Part shown: piece after piece, positions 59,802-64,000 of the stretch
Numbering within the stretch: the stretch's first letter is position 1
Layout: each line of letters opens with the position of its first letter
Assembly (NCBI RefSeq): GCF_004348685.1
Contig: NZ_SMKO01000020.1
Coordinates: 1 to 64,000, forward strand
DNA: 64,000 nucleotides
Direction of reading: 5' to 3'
From: Nonomuraea deserti
Lineage (GTDB): Bacteria > Actinomycetota > Actinomycetes > Streptosporangiales > Streptosporangiaceae
Notes under the pieces: generated by a model
The model's database searches: none
What the model was told of the DNA's origin: nothing
What the model saw: the letters and a program-made list of their open reading frames with translations, nothing else
Position numbers and translations under genes: made by a program

Positions 59802-62057
59802 TCAGCCGAACAGCGCGGGGAGCGCCGCCTCGTGCGTCTCCCTCAGCTCGGCCACGGGGATCTCCAACACGTCCTCGACGACCAGCGTGTCGCCGCCGGT
59901 CATGCCGAGCCCGTAGCAGGGCACGTCGTGGCGCCCGCACAACGACGCGAATTCGTCGTAGGCTTCCGGCCGCACGGCGACGAGCGCCCGCGAGGACGAC
60001 TCGCTGAACAGGTCGGTGAACGGCTCGCCGCTCAGCGCCACGGAGGCGCCGACGCCCCGCACCAGGCAGGACTCGGCCAGCGCCACGGCCAGCCCGCCGT
60101 CGGACAGGTCGTGCGAGCCGGCCAGCAGCCCCCTGCGGGCGCCCTCGACCAGCACCGTGGCCAGCGCCCGCTCCGCCTCCAGAACGGCCTGCGGCGGCAG
60201 CCCACCCAGGTGGCGGTGGGCGACGTGGGCCCACTCGGAGCCGCCGAACTCCTCGCGCGTGTCGCCGAGCAGGACGACCCGCAGCCCTTCCGCGGTGAAC
60301 CCGGTCGGCACCCGCTTGGCGACGTCGTCGATGACGCCGAGCACGCCCACGACCGGCGTGGGATGGATGGCCGTCGAGCCCGTCTGGTTGTAGAAGGAGA
60401 CGTTGCCGCCGGTCACCGGCACGCCGAGCGCCCGGCAGGCGTCGGCCAGGCCGCGCGTGGCCTCGGCGAACTGCCACATGACCTCGGGGTCCTCGGGGGA
60501 GCCGAAGTTGAGGCAGTTGGTGACGGCGAGCGGCCGGGCGCCGGTCACGGCGACGTTCCTGTAGGCCTCCGCGAGCGCGAGCTGCGCCCCCGCGTAGGGG
60601 TCGAGCTTGGCGTAACGCCCGTTGCCGTCGGTGGCCAGCGCGATGCCGCGGGTCGTCGGCTCGTGCTCGGCGCCGGCCATGGTCTCCGAGATCCGCACCA
60701 TGCCCGCGTCGGCCGGCTGGGCCAGCACGGTGTTGGAGCGGACGTAGCGGTCGTACTGGGAGGTCACCCACTCCTTGGAGGCCAGGTTGGGCGAGCCGAG
60801 CAGCTTGAGCAGCGTCTCGCGCAGGTCGGCGGGCCGCTCCAGCCGGTCGGGGGTGTCGGCGTTGAGCGCGGCCTGGCCGGCCGGCTCGTGGTAGGGGCGT
60901 TCGTAGACGGGGCCGTCGTCGGCGGCCGTGCCCGGCGGGATGTCGACGATGATCTCGTCCTCCCACGTCATGACCAGGCGGCCGGTGTCGGTGACCTCGC
61001 CGATGACGGTCGCGGGGACGTCCCACTTCTCGCAGATCGCCATGAACGCCGGGATGTCGCGCGGCTCGACCACGGCCATCATGCGCTCCTGCGACTCGCT
61101 CATCAGGATCTCCTCGGGCCTGAGCGAGGGGTCGCGGAGCGGGACGCGGGTGAGGTCGACGTGCATGCCGCCGGTGCCCTTGGCGGCCAGCTCGGTCGTG
61201 GCGCACGAGACGCCGGCCGCGCCGAGGTCCTGGATGCCGACGACGACGTCGGCGGCGTAGAGCTCCAGGCAGCACTCGATGAGCAGCTTCTCCATGAACG
61301 GGTCGCCGACCTGGACGGCGGGACGCTTGGCGTGTGACTCGTCCTCGAACGTCGCCGAGGCCAGCACCGAGGCGCCGCCGATGCCGTCGGGGCCCGTGGA
61401 CGCGCCGAACAGCACGACCTTGTTGCCGGGGCCGGGCGCGGTGGCCAGTTTGATCTGGTCTTTGCGCAGCAGGCCCACGCACAGGGCGTTGACCAGCGGG
61501 TTGCCGATGTAGCAGGGGTCGAAGACGACCTCGCCGCCGATGTTGGGCAGGCCCAGGCAGTTGCCGTAGTGGCCGATGCCCTCGACCACGCCGGGCAGCA
61601 CCCGGCGGGTGTCCACGGCGTCGGCGCCGCCGAAGCGCAGCGCGTCCATGACGGCGATCGGCCGCGCGCCCATCGACATGATGTCGCGCACGATGCCGCC
61701 GACGCCGGTGGCCGCGCCCTGGTGCGGCTCGACGTAGGACGGGTGGTTGTGCGATTCGATCTTGAACGTGGCCGCCCAGCCGTCGCCGATGTCGACCACG
61801 CCGGCGTTCTCGCCCATGCCCACGAGCAGCGCCTCGGACTTGGGCGCCTTGGTGGCGAACTGCTTGAGATGCACCTTGGACGACTTGTAGGAGCAGTGCT
61901 CGGACCACATGACGCTGTAGATGGCCAGCTCGGAGCCGGTGGGACGGCGGCCGAGGATCTCCTTGACCCGGGCGTACTCGTCCGGCTTCATCCCCAGCTC
62001 GGCGAAGGGCATCGGCTCGTCGGGGGTCTTGGCGGCCTTGCGCACGCTGTCGATCAT
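59802..62057 (-). CDS. purL: Phosphoribosylformylglycinamidine synthase, large subunit
   Basis: This 751-residue small-type PurL is the synthetase subunit that, with PurS and PurQ, converts FGAR, ATP and glutamine to FGAM. Landmarks are [75 protein letters not shown] and [18 protein letters not shown] 62057 has AGGAGGG upstream and overlaps the stop of a 20-codon minicistron (ATGA). The purine ring is closed by PurM encoded at 42668-43693. Confidence 0.97.
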   Translation of the reverse strand: MIDSVRKAAKTPDEPMPFAELGMKPDEYARVKEILGRRPTGSELAIYSVMWSEHCSYKSSKVHLKQFATKAPKSEALLVGMGENAGVVDIGDGWAATFKIESHNHPSYVEPHQGAATGVGGIVRDIMSMGARPIAVMDALRFGGADAVDTRRVLPGVVEGIGHYGNCLGLPNIGGEVVFDPCYIGNPLVNALCVGLLRKDQIKLATAPGPGNKVVLFGASTGPDGIGGASVLASATFEDESHAKRPAVQVGDPFMEKLLIECCLELYAADVVVGIQDLGAAGVSCATTELAAKGTGGMHVDLTRVPLRDPSLRPEEILMSESQERMMAVVEPRDIPAFMAICEKWDVPATVIGEVTDTGRLVMTWEDEIIVDIPPGTAADDGPVYERPYHEPAGQAALNADTPDRLERPADLRETLLKLLGSPNLASKEWVTSQYDRYVRSNTVLAQPADAGMVRISETMAGAEHEPTTRGIALATDGNGRYAKLDPYAGAQLALAEAYRNVAVTGARPLAVTNCLNFGSPEDPEVMWQFAEATRGLADACRALGVPVTGGNVSFYNQTGSTAIHPTPVVGVLGVIDDVAKRVPTGFTAEGLRVVLLGDTREEFGGSEWAHVAHRHLGGLPPQAVLEAERALATVLVEGARRGLLAGSHDLSDGGLAVALAESCLVRGVGASVALSGEPFTDLFSESSSRALVAVRPEAYDEFASLCGRHDVPCYGLGMTGGDTLVVEDVLEIPVAELRETHEAALPALFG

Positions 62058-62116
62058 TCGCCCTCCTCCGCCGGTCGAAGGACCGTGTCCATAAGCCGCT
62101 CGTTCCACTCGCTCAT
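62054..62116 (-). CDS. 20-residue minicistron between purQ and purL
   Basis: ATG 62116 overlaps the purQ stop (ATGA) and the TGA at 62056-62054 overlaps the purL ATG (ATGA). The frame encodes a 20-residue acidic peptide starting [10 protein letters not shown] and ending PAEEGE. Its last codons double as the purL ribosome site (GGAGGAGGG). It may be a coupling device that keeps PurQ and PurL synthesis in ratio, or a real micropeptide. Confidence 0.55.
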   Translation of the reverse strand: MSEWNERLMDTVLRPAEEGE

Positions 62117-62796
62117 GCGTCCACCAGGTTTTTCAGGATGGAGGTGAAGAAGCCGAGGCCGTCGGTGCTCGGCGCGCCGACCAGCTCCTCGACCGCGTGC
62201 TCGGGGTGCGGCATGAGCCCGACCACGTTGCCCGCCTCGTTGCGGATGCCCGCGATGTCGTTGAGCGAGCCGTTGGGGTTGCCGCCGACGTAGCGCACGA
62301 CCACGTGGCCACCGGCCTCGAGCGCGGCCAGCGTCTCGTCGGAGGCGACGTAGCGGCCCTCGCCGTGCTTGACCGGCAGCACGATCTCCTGGCCCTGGTC
62401 GAACGCGTTGGTCCACGCGGTCGCGGTCTGCTCGATGCGGACGCGCTGGTCACGGCAGACGTAGTGGAGCGACGCGTTGCGGGTCAGCGCGCCGGGCAGC
62501 AGGTGCGCCTCGCACAGGATCTGGAACCCGTTGCACGTGCCGATCACCGGCAGTCCCGCCCCCGCGGCCGGGACCAGCTCCTCCATGATCGGCGCGAACC
62601 GCGAGATGGCGCCGCAGCGCAGGTAGTCGCCGTAGGAGAAGCCGCCGGGCAGGAACACGGCGTCGACCCCCTTCAGGTCGTGGTCGGCGTGCCACAGCGG
62701 AACCGCCTGCGCGCCCACGAGGTGCACGGCTCTGGCGGCGTCCTGGTCGTCGAGAGTTCCTGGAAACGTGACTACGCCCACACGGGCAGCGCTCAT
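62113..62796 (-). CDS. purQ: Phosphoribosylformylglycinamidine synthase, glutaminase subunit
   Basis: This 227-residue class I glutamine amidotransferase supplies ammonia to PurL. It has [30 protein letters not shown], nucleophile Cys in [10 protein letters not shown] and the His-x-Glu pair in [19 protein letters not shown] precedes ATG 62796. Its stop overlaps the minicistron start. Upstream is an RsbW-like ATPase gene instead of purS, which is unusual. Confidence 0.96.
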   Translation of the reverse strand: MSAARVGVVTFPGTLDDQDAARAVHLVGAQAVPLWHADHDLKGVDAVFLPGGFSYGDYLRCGAISRFAPIMEELVPAAGAGLPVIGTCNGFQILCEAHLLPGALTRNASLHYVCRDQRVRIEQTATAWTNAFDQGQEIVLPVKHGEGRYVASDETLAALEAGGHVVVRYVGGNPNGSLNDIAGIRNEAGNVVGLMPHPEHAVEELVGAPSTDGLGFFTSILKNLVDA

Positions 62797-62936
62797 GACA
62801 GTCGTCCCCTCCGAGGAATGCGCGCGCACGCGCCACCGTCTCTTCGGGGCGGACGGCGGTCTGCGGCGGTGTAACCCAGGTTATCGGGTGCTCGCGCGTG
62901 GTCCGCATCGGCTTGTGCGCGATGCGCCGGCGCAGG

Positions 62937-63374
62937 TCAGACGGCTGCGAGCGCGCGGGGACGGGCCTGCGCCTCGTCGTCCCAAGCGAGCGTCTTGCGC
63001 AGGTGGACCGTGGTGCCGCGGCCGGGCTCGGTGCCGAAGGAGATCTCGTCGACGACGGAGCGCATGATCAGCAGGCCGCGGCCGTTCTCGGTGTCGGGCG
63101 GGGGAAAGTGCGCGGGCATCGACGGCACGCCCGCGCCGCTGTCGGCGACGCGTACGTCGCAGTGGCCGTAACCGATCGACGCCGTCACCTCGTAGCGGTT
63201 GGCGGGTCCTCCGTGCCGCACCGCGTTGGAGCACGCCTCGGAGACGGCGAGCAGCATGTCGGCGATGCAGGTCTCACTCACGTTGAGTGAGCGCAGGGCA
63301 TCGCCTAGCACTCGCCTGACCATCGGTATGCCGATCGCATCCCGAGGCAACGCCAACGAGAACTCAATATCCAC
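62937..63374 (-). CDS. RsbW-like ATP-binding protein (anti-sigma kinase family)
   Basis: This 145-residue protein is a GHKL ATPase of the HATPase_c_2 type: MLLAVSEACSNAVRHGG (N box), RVADSGAGVPSMP (G1 box), ENGRGLLIMRSVVDEISF (G2 box) and GRGTTVHLRK. Such proteins bind or phosphorylate anti-anti-sigma factors and regulators of stress or development. It starts at GTG 63374 behind GGAGGAG. No anti-anti-sigma gene is adjacent. It sits between purS and purQ with 140 and 170 bases on either side, so it may have its own promoter. Confidence 0.88.
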   Translation of the reverse strand: MDIEFSLALPRDAIGIPMVRRVLGDALRSLNVSETCIADMLLAVSEACSNAVRHGGPANRYEVTASIGYGHCDVRVADSGAGVPSMPAHFPPPDTENGRGLLIMRSVVDEISFGTEPGRGTTVHLRKTLAWDDEAQARPRALAAV

Positions 63375-63544
63375 CGGACTCCTCCGGGCGCCAGAATGTC
63401 ACCTGGAGTAGGTTTCCCTGTGAAATCGGGGCTAACCGCAAAATCACGTTGTTGTTATTTACTGTTGGCTTGCCCGTGGCATTGTGGCACGTCAGAACCC
63501 CGCTTTAACCGACCAGGGGTAAATCGGGGGATCAAATGTGCGTT

Positions 63545-63790
63545 CTACTCCTCAACCCGGACGGTGTAGTCCTCGATCACCGTGTTGGCCAGAAGGGTCT
63601 CGGCCATCTTGCGCACCTCGGCCAGCGCCGCGTCGTCGGCCGGGCCCTCGACCTCCAGCTCGAAACGTTTGCCCTGGCGCACGGCCGCGACGCCGGAGAA
63701 GCCGAGCCTGGGCAGCGCCCTGGCGATCGCCTGGCCCTGGGGATCGAGGATCTCGGGCTTCAACATGACGTCCACGATGACGCGGGCCAC
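63545..63790 (-). CDS. purS: Phosphoribosylformylglycinamidine synthase subunit PurS
   Basis: This 81-residue protein is the small structural subunit that joins PurQ to PurL: VARVIVDVMLKPEILDPQGQAIARALPRLGF, VRQGKRFELEVEG, and MAETLLANTVIEDYTVRVEE. GTG 63790 is preceded by AGGAGG at good spacing. It is separated from purQ by the ATPase gene. An AT-rich, 170-base gap follows its stop, holding the ATPase promoter. Confidence 0.96.
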   Translation of the reverse strand: MARVIVDVMLKPEILDPQGQAIARALPRLGFSGVAAVRQGKRFELEVEGPADDAALAEVRKMAETLLANTVIEDYTVRVEE

Positions 63791-63911
63791 TGCGTTCCTC
63801 CTGGGAGCGGTGGGTGGGTGGGAAGCACAGCCTACCGGCGCGTGTGGCCGCCGACACAACGGGAACGGGGAGGACATGGGGCTTGCGCGCAGGGCTGTGA
63901 CGTCTGCCACC

Positions 63912-64000
63912 ATGGCCCCAAAGCGTACGAACCATCACCATATGGTTCTTCGCCAAGGAGGCCGGCCTGAGGTGGCAACCCCATCGACACCCGGCCCTGA
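63912..64000 (+). CDS. Start of an unidentified gene running off the right edge
   Basis: One plus-strand frame stays open to the window end with three possible starts: ATG 63912, ATG 63942 and GTG 63972. The last has AAGGAGG ten bases upstream and would begin VATPSTPGP. It diverges from purS. A 7-bp inverted repeat, GAACCAT with ATGGTTC (63929-63948), would lie upstream of the GTG and may be an operator. Too little is visible to name a product. Confidence 0.35.
   Translation, partial: MAPKRTNHHHMVLRQGGRPEVATPSTPGP

Noticed and set aside
57682..61908. A single 1408-residue minus-strand reading frame
   Set aside because: Its N-terminal half is a GC-rich shadow of purL in another frame (Arg/Gly/Pro-rich, no family motifs). 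Only the part from 59721 is the real cyclase.

Overview
The window is chromosomal DNA from a high-GC filamentous actinomycete. The evidence is very high G+C in nearly every codon third position, many GTG starts, leaderless-looking promoters, a bldC gene, a PurS/PurQ/PurL purine pathway, a DUF3073 gene, and several very large secreted subtilases. The gene content fits the Streptosporangiaceae (for example Nonomuraea), but that is an inference from protein style. No rRNA or marker gene is present to prove it.

Layout. (1) 1-2586: the end of an integrated actinomycete element. It has a 5'-truncated RepSA-type replication initiator, an excisionase-like HTH gene and a tyrosine integrase, joined by stop/start overlaps. 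The integrase faces the 3' end of a tRNA-Lys gene. (2) 2636-7494: housekeeping and accessory genes (glutaryl-CoA-dehydrogenase-like flavoenzyme, PspC protein, MFS transporter, zincin, membrane metallophosphoesterase), then a tRNA-Glu/Asp/Phe cluster. (3) 8210-12319: a GntR(YtrA-type)/membrane-protein operon with a cluster of TTG-N3-CAA dyads at its promoter, a small kinase, and an ECF sigma factor with its membrane partner. (4) 12408-23890: an extracellular-hydrolase island with two paralogous subtilases, an arabinofuranosidase-like enzyme carrying a cellulose-binding module, an HTH regulator and a secreted tripeptidyl-peptidase-type hydrolase. (5) 23990-38630: mixed regulatory and metabolic genes: a two-component system, TetR/hydrolase operon, fructosamine kinase, lpdA, an orphan response regulator, pyrD, a wall-recycling amidase/hexosaminidase pair, and LacI and TetR regulators. 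(6) 38777-45126: a block known in actinomycetes: bldC, a conserved hypothetical gene, valine/leucine dehydrogenase, DUF3073, CGNR, purM and purF. (7) 45178-57648: accessory genes that include a MarR/SDR pair, a repeat-rich DUF4190 protein, a PhoX phosphatase behind a PHO box, an ABC exporter behind a SoxR box, and MFS pumps. (8) 57682-63790: a class III nucleotide cyclase next to a Crp protein, then purL, purQ, an RsbW-like ATPase and purS.

How parts work together. PurF makes phosphoribosylamine, PurS/Q/L make FGAM and PurM closes the imidazole ring, so much of the early purine pathway is here, split into two clusters. Several regulators sit beside readable operators: GntR at 8216-8261, TetR at 28025-28059, MarR at 45943-45966 and TetR at 53950-54001. 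Two promoters carry sites for global regulators encoded elsewhere: PhoP before phoX, SoxR before the ABC exporter.

Most unusual observations: three perfect 35-bp tandem repeats at 27024-27128 that form a chain of ATGA-coupled minicistrons between a hydrolase and its TetR gene; a 20-codon ATGA-coupled minicistron between purQ and purL; a class III cyclase in which both purine-specifying residues are replaced (Gln and Asn); and an RsbW-like ATPase inside the purS-purQ-purL cluster. I saw no CRISPR array, no insertion sequence and no recognisable multi-gene defence system.
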